From assembly GCA_023428755.1 (NCBI GenBank), contig JAEYWX010000015.1, forward strand, positions 1 to 64,000: a stretch of DNA of 64,000 nucleotides. Direction: 5' to 3'. Shown in pieces: positions 35,855 to 43,368 of this stretch. This stretch comes from Bacteroidota bacterium (GTDB lineage Bacteria > Bacteroidota > Bacteroidia > Chitinophagales > Chitinophagaceae). Below the pieces are notes generated by a model. It was given only the letters and a program-made list of their open reading frames with translations, was not told where the DNA came from and did no database searches. Position numbers and translations under genes: made by a program. The first letter of the stretch is position 1, and each line of letters opens with the position of its first letter.

Positions 35855-37378
35855 TTATCGCTTCAAATAAATGCGATAACGTACTCCTGCCTGCAGCCAG
35901 TAATCCGTTTCAGATGCTTTGTAAGCAGGACGTAAACCGTAATTGAAATAAAGGCCCAGCTGCGAGGAAGACTGCTTTGATGTCCATTCATAAGAAGGCG
36001 ACAAAGAAAGCATCGGCTGCCATACAGTTGCTTTTGTAATACCTGTAGTTATACCAGAACCTAAACCGGAACTTGGGCCAAATGATGAACGATCGGTTGT
36101 AGCTGCATAACGGAACGAATACAAGGCATCTGTTTGTGCTGATGCAATGGTAAAGTTTTGCAGTAGCCCAGTATTAAACAACAATCTTCCTTTTTTAAAA
36201 CTTGCCAGCTTCCATTCCATTTCAAGCGGAACACTGATTGTGTGCATTTGAAATCCGGAACGTTTTTCATCAGTAGATAAATTGCTGAAAAAGTTATTAG
36301 CAGTAAGAAATGTGTCAACCTTTTGAAGCTGCGTAACAGTGTAACTGCTGTATTGATACTGCAAGCCTGTTACAAACGCATGTTTCTTTTGAAATGGTTT
36401 TCGCAAAATGAAACCTGCACCAAAATGCATGGAAGGTTTTACTGCATATTCATAACGGGTAATGCGTGAAATATTTGTTGCCGGTTGATTGTTAAACCCG
36501 CCACCAAAATAACTCACGGTTTCAGCCTTCATCATTCCGCCGGGGAAAAGGCTTTCCCTGATATCAGAAACACCTGCATTTACCTGGAAACCCCATTGCA
36601 GTTTTGGTTTGGGAATAGTTATCTGTGGCACCGGAAGCTTAGCTGCGGTGGTATCCGTAACTGCAATATCTGTACTTGCAGCGGCACTGTCCTTTTCATG
36701 CACAACATCGGCAGTAGTCTTATTCGTAGTTGTATTTGTTGTTGTTACTGCCACAACTGAATCAGCTGGTTGTTGTGTTGTAACAGTTACAATCTCCGTT
36801 GGATTAAGATGTGCAACAACCGGCTTTGTTTCTGCTGCAACAGCATCGTTCTCTTTCGTTGTAGTTGAAGTACGTTTTATTTTTTCCTTTCTTGATTTTG
36901 TAACCGTAACGGATTGTTGTGTTGCAGTTGGCTTTTGTTGTTGTTGCTGAACGGATTGTTTTTCTTCTGCTGTTTCTTTCGTTTCATTTATTGCAACAAT
37001 TTCAGAACGATCTTCTGTTGACTGTGCCTTTGTTTGTTCTTTTACTGCTGCAACCTGCTTAGTTTTTTCTTTTGTTGTTTGTGTTGATGATGGAGTAATG
37101 GTTAATGATGAATCGGTTTGATAAGGTTGTGTTTTTTCAGCAGTTGTGTTGTTCAAAGTAGCAACGGCCTCTGGTTGGGTGTTTGTGTGTATTGGCCACA
37201 CTGCATACAGCGTAACGCCCAGCAGTAAAGCAGCAATGGGCAATATGAAAAACCATCTGCGCCGCTTTCTGTCTTCCTGTATCTGACTTTCTACACGTTG
37301 CCACACATCGGCCGACGGCTTCAGTTTGAAGTCGGCCATTTGCTGGCTTATCTTTTTTTCAAATTGATGATCCGCCAT
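35855..37378 (-). CDS. Dual membrane-spanning anti-sigma factor (inner helix plus outer barrel)
   Basis: 507 residues from the ATG at 37378. Three parts are visible. (1) A cytoplasmic segment of about 40 residues (MADFKLKPSADVWQRVESQIQ) like Bacteroidota anti-sigma N-termini, followed by one membrane helix (about 41-62, FILPIAALLLGVTLYAV). (2) A periplasmic linker of about 197 residues (about 63-259), very rich in Thr, Gln, Lys and Val. (3) A C-terminal region (about 260-507) of alternating strands ending WLQAGVRYRIYLKR, like an outer-membrane barrel. The start overlaps the ECF sigma gene by 20 bases. The layout matches the recently described dual membrane-spanning anti-sigma factors of Bacteroidota; topology here is inferred. 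Confidence 0.78.
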   Translation of the reverse strand: MADHQFEKKISQQMADFKLKPSADVWQRVESQIQEDRKRRRWFFILPIAALLLGVTLYAVWPIHTNTQPEAVATLNNTTAEKTQPYQTDSSLTITPSSTQTTKEKTKQVAAVKEQTKAQSTEDRSEIVAINETKETAEEKQSVQQQQQKPTATQQSVTVTKSRKEKIKRTSTTTKENDAVAAETKPVVAHLNPTEIVTVTTQQPADSVVAVTTTNTTTNKTTADVVHEKDSAAASTDIAVTDTTAAKLPVPQITIPKPKLQWGFQVNAGVSDIRESLFPGGMMKAETVSYFGGGFNNQPATNISRITRYEYAVKPSMHFGAGFILRKPFQKKHAFVTGLQYQYSSYTVTQLQKVDTFLTANNFFSNLSTDEKRSGFQMHTISVPLEMEWKLASFKKGRLLFNTGLLQNFTIASAQTDALYSFRYAATTDRSSFGPSSGLGSGITTGITKATVWQPMLSLSPSYEWTSKQSSSQLGLYFNYGLRPAYKASETDYWLQAGVRYRIYLKR

Positions 37379-37928
37379 ACACTTGCTTTTGGGGTTCGGA
37401 ATTATATTTTTCAATCCATGTGATCAGCAGATTGCGGGCCCGCATGTATTGGCTGCGGCTGGTGCCCTCGCTGATGCCCAGCATCTTTCCAATTTCCACG
37501 TGGGTAAACCCTTCTACTGCATGCATGTTAAAAATTGTTTGATAGCCGGTTGGTAACTGCCGGATGAGTTCGGCCAGTTCTTTACTGCGTAGCTGAATTT
37601 CAGGGTTATCGTTGCTCACAGGGTGTAAAGGTTCGCTGAGGAACGACATATCGTATTGATACTCCTTCTTCTTTTTGAGATAGTTCAGTGCGGTGTTTAC
37701 CATTATGGTGCGAATCCATCCACCCAGCTCCCCCTCAGCCCGGTAGCTTTGCAGGTTGCGGAACACTTTTACAAACCCTTCCTGCAACACATCTTCCGCA
37801 TCGGCCAGCGATTTGGTATAGCGGTAACAGATACCCAGCATGGTTTCGGCAAATGCATCATACAATTGCTTTTGTGCCATGGCATTGCCCCGCAAACAGT
37901 CTTTTATTAGTTGCCGCTGATCGATCAT
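37359..37928 (-). CDS. ECF RNA polymerase sigma factor
   Basis: 189 residues from the ATG at 37928; TTG 37952 would add 8. Region 2 (about 20-90) has YRYTKSLADAEDVLQEGFVKVFRNL and the DNA-binding WIRTIMVNTALNYLKKKK. Region 4 (about 125-180) has LPTGYQTIFNMHAVEGFTHVEIGKMLGISEGTSRSQYMRARNLL. The 3' end overlaps the barrel-type anti-sigma gene by 20 bases, so the two are translationally coupled and almost certainly a sigma/anti-sigma pair. A TAGCTTTG box lies 22 bases upstream. Confidence 0.92.
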   Translation of the reverse strand: MIDQRQLIKDCLRGNAMAQKQLYDAFAETMLGICYRYTKSLADAEDVLQEGFVKVFRNLQSYRAEGELGGWIRTIMVNTALNYLKKKKEYQYDMSFLSEPLHPVSNDNPEIQLRSKELAELIRQLPTGYQTIFNMHAVEGFTHVEIGKMLGISEGTSRSQYMRARNLLITWIEKYNSEPQKQVYGGSSI

Positions 37929-37949
37929 TCCGGTTTTGTAAAGGGTTGA

Positions 37950-37957
37950 CAAAGCTA
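37950..37957 (-). promoter_or_regulatory. TAGCTTTG promoter -7 box of the sigma gene
   Basis: CAAAGCTA on the plus strand is an exact TAnnTTTG match on the minus strand, 22 bases upstream of the sigma ATG. This housekeeping-type box suggests basal expression. An ECF autoregulatory promoter is not recognised. Confidence 0.55.
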
Positions 37958-38001
37958 TTTCCCCAATCGTTGCTCCCCTGTTAAAATTTTTTATACAAGA
38001 A

Positions 38002-38021
38002 GCCCCGTTAGAAAACGGGGC
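38002..38021 (-). terminator. Hairpin terminator of the DeoR gene
   Basis: Perfect arms GCCCCGTT (38002-38009) and AACGGGGC (38014-38021), loop AGAA. On the minus strand it follows the DeoR stop by about 35 bases and is followed by a moderately T-rich stretch (TTCTTGT). Confidence 0.65.
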
Positions 38022-38056
38022 CTGACACTTAAAACATAACTACTGAAAAAAGCTGT

Positions 38057-38803
38057 TTATAAAATCTCAATTCCTGCTTTTTTATAACTGTCAAACACTT
38101 TGTTATCGGGATTTAATTCGGTAATAAGCATATCCAGTTCATTTGCCTTGCAGATCTGAATATTCTGAACGGTATTTATTTTTTCGGAGATGGAAAGTGC
38201 CACTACTTTGGAAGCAGAGCCAAGCATTGCTTTTTTAACCTGCACTACATCGTAATCATTATCGGTTAATCCGTGTTCAAGATCCAATGCATTGATACCA
38301 AGAAAACAAAGGTCTACTTTAAACTGCCTGATCTTCAAAATTGCATCTGCACCAATAGTGATCTGCGAACTTTTTGAAAGTTTATCGCCAATAAAGATCA
38401 CTTCTATTTTGGGGTGATGGATATACTCCAATGCCGCAGGCAAGCTGCCGGTAATAAATGTGGCTTGTAAATTTTCGGGCAATGCTTTTGCCAATTCAAT
38501 AATGGTTGTACCACCCGTACTCATTACAAACATGCCATCCTGAATAAGTGAAGCTGCTTTTTGTGCAATTGTTTTTTTAGCGTCGATCGAATAAACACTG
38601 GATGAATTGATGGAACTGCTGAATGATTTTGACAACGCACCGCCATGCACTTTAATAATCTTGCCCTTATCAGCGAGCTCCTGCAAATCCCGGCGAATAG
38701 TATCTTCCGATACATTGATCTGTGTACTGAGGTCGGATGAAAGTACACGGTTGTGCAGGTTTACCTGGTGCACAATAAACGCTTGTCGTTCCTGCTTAAG
38801 CAT
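38057..38803 (-). CDS. DeoR-family transcriptional regulator
   Basis: 249 residues from the ATG at 38803 (MLKQERQAFIVHQVNLHNRV). The N-terminal winged helix has SSDLSTQINVSEDTIRRDLQELADKGKIIKVHGGA, the DeoR signature. The C-terminal sugar-phosphate sensor domain (about 75-235) has MFVMSTGGTTIIELAKALP and INALDLEHGLTDNDYDVVQVKKAM. Such regulators respond to phosphosugars. The divergent neighbour is anmK, which makes N-acetylmuramic acid 6-phosphate, so control of cell-wall sugar recycling is a reasonable inference. The shared region holds repeated TTTTAG/CTAAAA half-sites. Confidence 0.9.
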   Translation of the reverse strand: MLKQERQAFIVHQVNLHNRVLSSDLSTQINVSEDTIRRDLQELADKGKIIKVHGGALSKSFSSSINSSSVYSIDAKKTIAQKAASLIQDGMFVMSTGGTTIIELAKALPENLQATFITGSLPAALEYIHHPKIEVIFIGDKLSKSSQITIGADAILKIRQFKVDLCFLGINALDLEHGLTDNDYDVVQVKKAMLGSASKVVALSISEKINTVQNIQICKANELDMLITELNPDNKVFDSYKKAGIEIL

Positions 38804-38836
38804 GCTGGTTTTGGCGGTTAAATTAGTTTTGAATAA

Positions 38837-38844
38837 CAAACCTA
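38837..38844 (-). promoter_or_regulatory. TAGGTTTG promoter -7 box of the DeoR gene
   Basis: CAAACCTA on the plus strand, exact TAnnTTTG on the minus strand, 33 bases upstream of the DeoR ATG. Confidence 0.5.
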
Positions 38845-38884
38845 AAGTACAAAAGTTCACGAAACCTGCAAAAAAATGCATTAC

Positions 38885-38942
38885 TTTTAGTAAACACCTG
38901 CTAAAAACCGCAAAAAATACTAAACAGAGATTCCTATTTTAG
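38885..38942. promoter_or_regulatory. Candidate DeoR operator (TTTTAG half-sites)
   Basis: Between the divergent DeoR gene and anmK lie TTTTAGTA (38885-38892), CTAAAA (38901-38906), TACTAAA (38918-38924) and TTTTAG (38937-38942). TTTAGTA and TACTAAA form one inverted repeat, and the outer TTTTAG copies are in direct orientation. Spacing and position suit an operator acting on both promoters. No experimental consensus was compared. Confidence 0.45.
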
Positions 38943-38961
38943 CAGCCCCTATACTTGTATT

Positions 38962-40164
38962 ATGAACCGGAACATGCAACAACTGTTGGCGATCGCTCAG
39001 AAAGAACAACGCCATATTATTGGGTTAATGAGTGGCACTTCTGTTGACGGGCTTGACATTGCCTATTGCCGTATTTCGGGAGAAGGACATACCACTGCTG
39101 TTGAGTTACTGGCATTTGAAACCATATCCTATGATCCGGATTTTAAAGCAGAGATCAGATCGGTATTCGCAAAAAAGGAAGTGAATTTGGAAAAATTGTG
39201 TTTGTTGAATCCATGGGTGGCGGAGCAGCAGGCGGCAATGATCAATCAGTTTTTACAAAAGCACCAGATCACAAAACAAGAGGTGGATCTCATCGCCAGC
39301 CATGGACAAACGGTTTATCATGCACCCAAAGCATTGCATCAGCAACAAAAATTCAGCAATGCTACCTTGCAAATTGGCGATGGCGATCATATGGCAGTTG
39401 CTACAGGTATCATTACTATCAGCGACTTCCGGCAAAAACATATTGCAGCCGGTGGCGAAGGTGCACCGCTTGCTGTTTATGGAGATTATTTTATTTTTTC
39501 GAAGAAAGGCGAAGACCGCATTATGTTGAATATGGGCGGCATTGCCAACTTCACCTTTTTACCCGGCTCGATGGATGCCAATCAAATTTTCAGTACCGAT
39601 ACCGGTACGGGCAATACCTTAATGGATGCATTGACGCAGCAACATTTTCCGGGCAAATATTTTGATGAGGATGCCGCTGTTGCAAAACAGGGAACAATCA
39701 ATGAAGCATTGCTGCACGCATTAAAAGATCATCCTTTTTTTCAGCAACCATTTCCCAAAACAACGGGACCGGAATTATTCAATCTACATTATTTGCAACA
39801 GGCAAAAGAAAGATCGGATACTACTGAGTTGAATGTGTATGATACAATGGCCACACTCAATGCATTTTCTGCACAAACAATTGCTGAAGCCATCCGGAAA
39901 ACAATGCCGGCGGATAGTACATTTCATTTGTATGCAAGTGGTGGCGGTATGCACAATCCATTACTCATGCAACAGATCAAACAGTTGTTGCCGGGTGTAC
40001 CCATTCATTTCACCAGTGAACTGGGCATCAATCCCGATGCAAAAGAAGCGGTTCTGTTTGCCATACTTGCCAATGAATGTATTGCCGGGGGAAATGTAAC
40101 CTTTAATAATAAGCTGCAGGGAATTCCATCTGTTACAATGGGCAAGATCAGTTTTCCTTGGTGA
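38962..40164 (+). CDS. anmK: Anhydro-N-acetylmuramic acid kinase
   Basis: 400 residues. AnmK cleaves the 1,6-anhydro bond and phosphorylates anhydro-MurNAc released from peptidoglycan turnover, giving MurNAc 6-phosphate. The ASKHA-type ATPase motifs are clear: GLMSGTSVDGLDIAYC at the start, LNMGGIANFTFLPG, FSTDTGTGNTLMDAL and YASGGGMHNPLLMQQI. Cytoplasmic. No murQ lies next to it. The divergent DeoR regulator and the shared half-sites suggest control by a sugar phosphate. The 3' end overlaps the convergent SRPBCC gene by 17 bases. Confidence 0.95.
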   Translation: MNRNMQQLLAIAQKEQRHIIGLMSGTSVDGLDIAYCRISGEGHTTAVELLAFETISYDPDFKAEIRSVFAKKEVNLEKLCLLNPWVAEQQAAMINQFLQKHQITKQEVDLIASHGQTVYHAPKALHQQQKFSNATLQIGDGDHMAVATGIITISDFRQKHIAAGGEGAPLAVYGDYFIFSKKGEDRIMLNMGGIANFTFLPGSMDANQIFSTDTGTGNTLMDALTQQHFPGKYFDEDAAVAKQGTINEALLHALKDHPFFQQPFPKTTGPELFNLHYLQQAKERSDTTELNVYDTMATLNAFSAQTIAEAIRKTMPADSTFHLYASGGGMHNPLLMQQIKQLLPGVPIHFTSELGINPDAKEAVLFAILANECIAGGNVTFNNKLQGIPSVTMGKISFPW

Positions 40165-40723
40165 GGAAAGCAGAACTGTTGGTATCATTTTGTTGCTCTG
40201 CATAATTCTTCAACTGCTCCAACCCTTTTTCAAACGCAGGACCAATGATATGGTCAACAAATATCCCGTAGAAACGTTCCCACGGATACCATTTGAGTTT
40301 GTATTCCATATACCATAGCACTTCTGTTACTTCGCCTTTTGTTCCCGTGCTTCTGATGCGGAAACCACCATCAGCTTTGCTCATGCCTTGTAACTCGTGC
40401 AGTAACAGTATTTCATCCTGTTTGATTTCTTTGATGCTGATAGTGCCGGCACTTTTATATCGTACGCCCTGCCAGCGGAAAAACGATCCCGGCTGATTGG
40501 TTACAGGCGATAGTTGTACAATAGCTCCACTGTCGGTTGTAATCCAGGGTAACCACTGGTTCCAGTGTTTTACATCACTCAATGCACGGAACAATGTACT
40601 GCTGTCGGCATTTACAATTACACCTCTTGAAATTTTTACAGAAGAGGGAATCAGCAAACCGATGATCGTTACCACAGCAAACAATCCCAGCAATACAAAC
40701 AAAAACATTTTTACTAAGCGCAT
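40148..40723 (-). CDS. Membrane-anchored SRPBCC (polyketide-cyclase-like) protein
   Basis: 191 residues. One N-terminal membrane helix (MFLFVLLGLFAVVTIIGLLI, about 6-25) is followed by a START-like domain with VNADSSTLFRALSDVKHWNQWLPWI and a C-terminal helix (GPAFEKGLEQLKNYAEQQ). The domain should face the periplasm and bind a hydrophobic ligand; nothing more can be said. Its last 17 bases overlap the convergent end of anmK. A tract of CTTACCT repeats separates it from the ABC permease gene on the same strand. Confidence 0.82.
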   Translation of the reverse strand: MRLVKMFLFVLLGLFAVVTIIGLLIPSSVKISRGVIVNADSSTLFRALSDVKHWNQWLPWITTDSGAIVQLSPVTNQPGSFFRWQGVRYKSAGTISIKEIKQDEILLLHELQGMSKADGGFRIRSTGTKGEVTEVLWYMEYKLKWYPWERFYGIFVDHIIGPAFEKGLEQLKNYAEQQNDTNSSAFLTKEN

Positions 40724-40725
40724 AA

Positions 40726-40806
40726 AAACAAGTTGATAGTTAATAGTTCATGGTTCATAGGGCAGACACTCTTACCTCTTACCTCTTACCTCTTACCTCC
40801 TACTTC
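40726..40806. repeat. Low-complexity tract with tandem CTTACCT units
   Basis: Near-tandem AGTTGATAGTTAATAGTTCATGG is followed by four to five units of CTCTTAC (about 40768-40806). It lies just upstream of the SRPBCC start and ends at the ABC permease stop codon. It is similar in style to other intergenic tracts in the window. Confidence 0.5.
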
Positions 40807-41913
40807 TTACTCCCATCTAAATACTTTAATGGCTAATGCATATATCGCAATGCCCCACAATGCAAGAATACCTAATTGTTTACCACAGTCGATCAAATGA
40901 CTTCCTTCAAACGCAACATTCCGCATCGCATCATTCAAATGGGTTAACGGTAATATCCGGCAAATGGGTTGCAACCATTTGGGAAATGTATCAATGGAAA
41001 AAAATGTTCCTGCTAATAAAAACTGCGGCAATGTAAACATGTTGGCAAAAGGAGGAATGGTACTTTCATTTTTTGCCAGTCCGCTCACCACAAAACCAAA
41101 ACCCATGAACACGATCAACCCAACCAAACTCAATACCAGCATTTCAAGAAAAGTAACAACACCATGCACCAATGTAAAACCAAATACAAACCGACCGATC
41201 AATAAAATAACAACAGCTGTAATCAATTGAAACAACACACGACTGATTCCTTCACCAAATAAAATATATCCTTTACGAATGGGAGTTGCAAAAAAACGTT
41301 TCAGCACCAATTGCTGACGCAGATTGAAAAACAAAAATGCTACGCCAAATACACCGGCACTTAACAACGAAAACCCCAATTGTCCCGGCAAAATAAAATC
41401 GATGGTTTTATACACACGTCCCGGCATGGGCGGCGGCAGATCGATGGTTGCATACGTAGGCGCATCGGGTGCAGCACGACGGTCGAGGTTTACAATTACA
41501 TCCTTCAGCGTTGATTGCAAAATCGTCAGCCTGTCAACACTGGCAGTAGACGTTTGAATACTGATTTTGTACAATGGAAATGAATCGCTGCTGTTCGGTT
41601 GCATATCAAGGATCGCTGTTATTCTTCCTTTCGATAAATCGTTCCGCAATTCATCTTCCGATTTTTCTACAACCCGGATGGTTTTGTATTTCAGCAGTTG
41701 CTGATACACCGCATTGTTCAGCGATGTATCGGTTGTTGTTGTAAACCCGATACGTACCGTGGGACTTCCGCCTCCAATAAAACCAAATACCAAAATAAAA
41801 ATGAGCGGAAAAGCAAAACTGAAGATAACAGCCGACGGGCTGCGAAAGATGGCCCTGAAACTTGCTTTGGATATAGCCAGCATTGCCTTCCACTGGCTGT
41901 ACGATTCACTCAT
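40807..41913 (-). CDS. ABC-2 type transporter permease
   Basis: 368 residues. One N-terminal membrane helix (about 22-42, SAVIFSFAFPLIFILVFGFI), a periplasmic domain of about 130 residues, then five to six helices (about 175-365) with the ABC-2 block FANMFTLPQFLLAGTFFSIDTFPKWLQPICRILPLTHLNDAMR. This is the permease of a YbhFSR-like exporter. No ATPase or membrane-fusion gene is adjacent, so the partners lie elsewhere. A minus-strand TAGCTTTG box sits only 4 bases before the ATG, predicting a leaderless mRNA. Confidence 0.88.
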   Translation of the reverse strand: MSESYSQWKAMLAISKASFRAIFRSPSAVIFSFAFPLIFILVFGFIGGGSPTVRIGFTTTTDTSLNNAVYQQLLKYKTIRVVEKSEDELRNDLSKGRITAILDMQPNSSDSFPLYKISIQTSTASVDRLTILQSTLKDVIVNLDRRAAPDAPTYATIDLPPPMPGRVYKTIDFILPGQLGFSLLSAGVFGVAFLFFNLRQQLVLKRFFATPIRKGYILFGEGISRVLFQLITAVVILLIGRFVFGFTLVHGVVTFLEMLVLSLVGLIVFMGFGFVVSGLAKNESTIPPFANMFTLPQFLLAGTFFSIDTFPKWLQPICRILPLTHLNDAMRNVAFEGSHLIDCGKQLGILALWGIAIYALAIKVFRWE

Positions 41914-41917
41914 GCCG

Positions 41918-41925
41918 CAAAGCTA
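41918..41925 (-). promoter_or_regulatory. TAGCTTTG promoter -7 box next to the permease ATG
   Basis: CAAAGCTA on the plus strand. Only 4 bases separate the box from the ATG at 41913, so transcription should begin at the start codon. Confidence 0.5.
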
Positions 41926-42090
41926 TTTGTTTATGCTGTTGCCCGGAAAACTTTTTACGTTGTCAACCGGCAATGGTTGCCAACCTTGACACAGTATGAT
42001 TACTTTCCAGCGCAACGCTGAAGGTTGGCAACCCTGGCGGCAAAGAAAGCCCCGCAACGTTTGAAACCACAGGTTCCCTATTTTTACAAC

Positions 42091-42579
42091 ATGCCACTGC
42101 ATCACGTTTATATTTTACTGGGGAGTAACAAAGGTCAACGCAAACGCTTTCTCGAAAAAGCAATCCAACATATCCAACTGCATTGCGGTGGTATTACAAA
42201 ACGATCGTCGATCTATGAAACAGCTGCCTGGGGAAATACCAAACAGGCTGCATTTCTCAACCAGGTAATTTCCATCCGCACCAGGCTTTCGCCCGACGAA
42301 CTCATGAAAAAACTGTTGGCCATCGAGTTGGAACTGGGACGGGTTCGCACCGAAAAATATGGACCCCGCACCATTGATCTTGATATTTTATTTTTCGATT
42401 CCCTCATTTTTCATTCAGGCATTGTTACACTGCCCCACCCGGCTATACAAGACCGGAAATTTGTGTTGATACCGTTGGCCGAACTTTCGCCGGGAAAAAT
42501 TCATCCTGTTTACAAAAAAACGATCAACACATTATTAAAAGAATGTGCCGACCAGCTGGCTGTTACAAAACAAGCATAA
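42091..42579 (+). CDS. folK: 2-amino-4-hydroxy-6-hydroxymethyldihydropteridine diphosphokinase
   Basis: 162 residues from the ATG at 42091 (MPLHHVYILLGSNKGQRK); the reading upstream to 42025 uses TTG and is not family-like. FolK transfers pyrophosphate from ATP to 6-hydroxymethyl-dihydropterin in folate synthesis. Motifs: LLGSNKGQR, SSIYETAAWG, FLNQV, ELELGRVRTEKYGPRTIDLDILFF (substrate and Mg binding) and LPHPAIQDRKFVLIPLAEL. It is followed 110 bases downstream by a deoxynucleoside kinase, a common pairing in this phylum. Confidence 0.95.
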   Translation: MPLHHVYILLGSNKGQRKRFLEKAIQHIQLHCGGITKRSSIYETAAWGNTKQAAFLNQVISIRTRLSPDELMKKLLAIELELGRVRTEKYGPRTIDLDILFFDSLIFHSGIVTLPHPAIQDRKFVLIPLAELSPGKIHPVYKKTINTLLKECADQLAVTKQA

Positions 42580-42689
42580 GTGGATGACTTCCCTGTTGCT
42601 GCTTGAAGCAGACTGATGAAAACATACTTTTCCACAAACTGTATAAATTGATGTGCTGATTTCGATGCTTGCTTTAATTTGCCGCCCGG

Positions 42690-43322
42690 ATGAAGTACAA
42701 TTTTGTAACAATAGAAGGAAATATTGGAGCAGGCAAAACCACGCTGGCACATTTACTGAGCAAACATTACAATGCCCGTTTGATACTGGAAGAGTTTGCA
42801 GACAATCCCTTCCTGCCAAAGTTTTACGAAAATCCACAACAGTTTGCGTTTCCGCTGGAACTGTTTTTTATGGCCGAACGCTACAAACAGTTAAAAGAAT
42901 TGCTGCACACGCAGGATCTTTTTAATTCAATCACCATATCGGATTACCTGTTTACCAAATGCCTGTTGTTTGCAAAAGTGAATTTACCGGCCGATGAATT
43001 CCGGCTCTACCAAAGTTTATTCGACATTATTCACCAGCAATTAGTGCAGCCCGAAATCCTGATCTATCTGCATTCGCCGGTTGCCCGTTTACAACAAAAC
43101 ATCAAACGGAGAAACCGCAGTTACGAACAGCAGATTGGCGACGATTACCTGTTCAGCATTCAGGAAACATATACCCAATACATCAAACAACACAATATCA
43201 AAACTTTGTTTGTAGATGCAAGTAATGCCGATTTCCTTGGCAACGAAAAGCATTTGCAAGTGATCATTGATGCGCTGGATAAAGAATACGAACAGGGGCA
43301 ACATTATATTACCTTGCCTTAA
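42690..43322 (+). CDS. Deoxynucleoside kinase (dGK/dAK type)
   Basis: 210 residues. It phosphorylates deoxynucleosides for salvage. Walker A is EGNIGAGKTT (about 9-18), the substrate-site Glu lies in LILEEFADNPFLPKFYENP, and the LID region is IKRRNRSYEQQI. The overall form is that of bacterial deoxyguanosine/deoxyadenosine kinases, but substrate preference cannot be read from sequence alone. A near-match TAATTTGC box lies about 12 bases before the ATG. Cytoplasmic. Confidence 0.92.
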   Translation: MKYNFVTIEGNIGAGKTTLAHLLSKHYNARLILEEFADNPFLPKFYENPQQFAFPLELFFMAERYKQLKELLHTQDLFNSITISDYLFTKCLLFAKVNLPADEFRLYQSLFDIIHQQLVQPEILIYLHSPVARLQQNIKRRNRSYEQQIGDDYLFSIQETYTQYIKQHNIKTLFVDASNADFLGNEKHLQVIIDALDKEYEQGQHYITLP

Positions 43323-43359
43323 TTCTTTTACCCTGCAGCAAACATGATCGTTTCCTCCT

Positions 43360-43367
43360 TAGTTTTG
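43360..43367 (+). promoter_or_regulatory. TAGTTTTG promoter -7 box of the MFS gene
   Basis: An exact TAnnTTTG box ending 1 base before the TTG at 43369 and 4 bases before the GTG at 43372. The mRNA should begin at about 43372, favouring the GTG and a leaderless transcript. Confidence 0.5.
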
Positions 43368-43368
43368 T

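Noticed and set aside
36485..36950. Plus-strand open frames opposite the anti-sigma linker.
   Set aside because: They are shadows of the Thr/Gln/Lys-rich linker on the minus strand, giving artificial Val/Ser/Cys-rich products.
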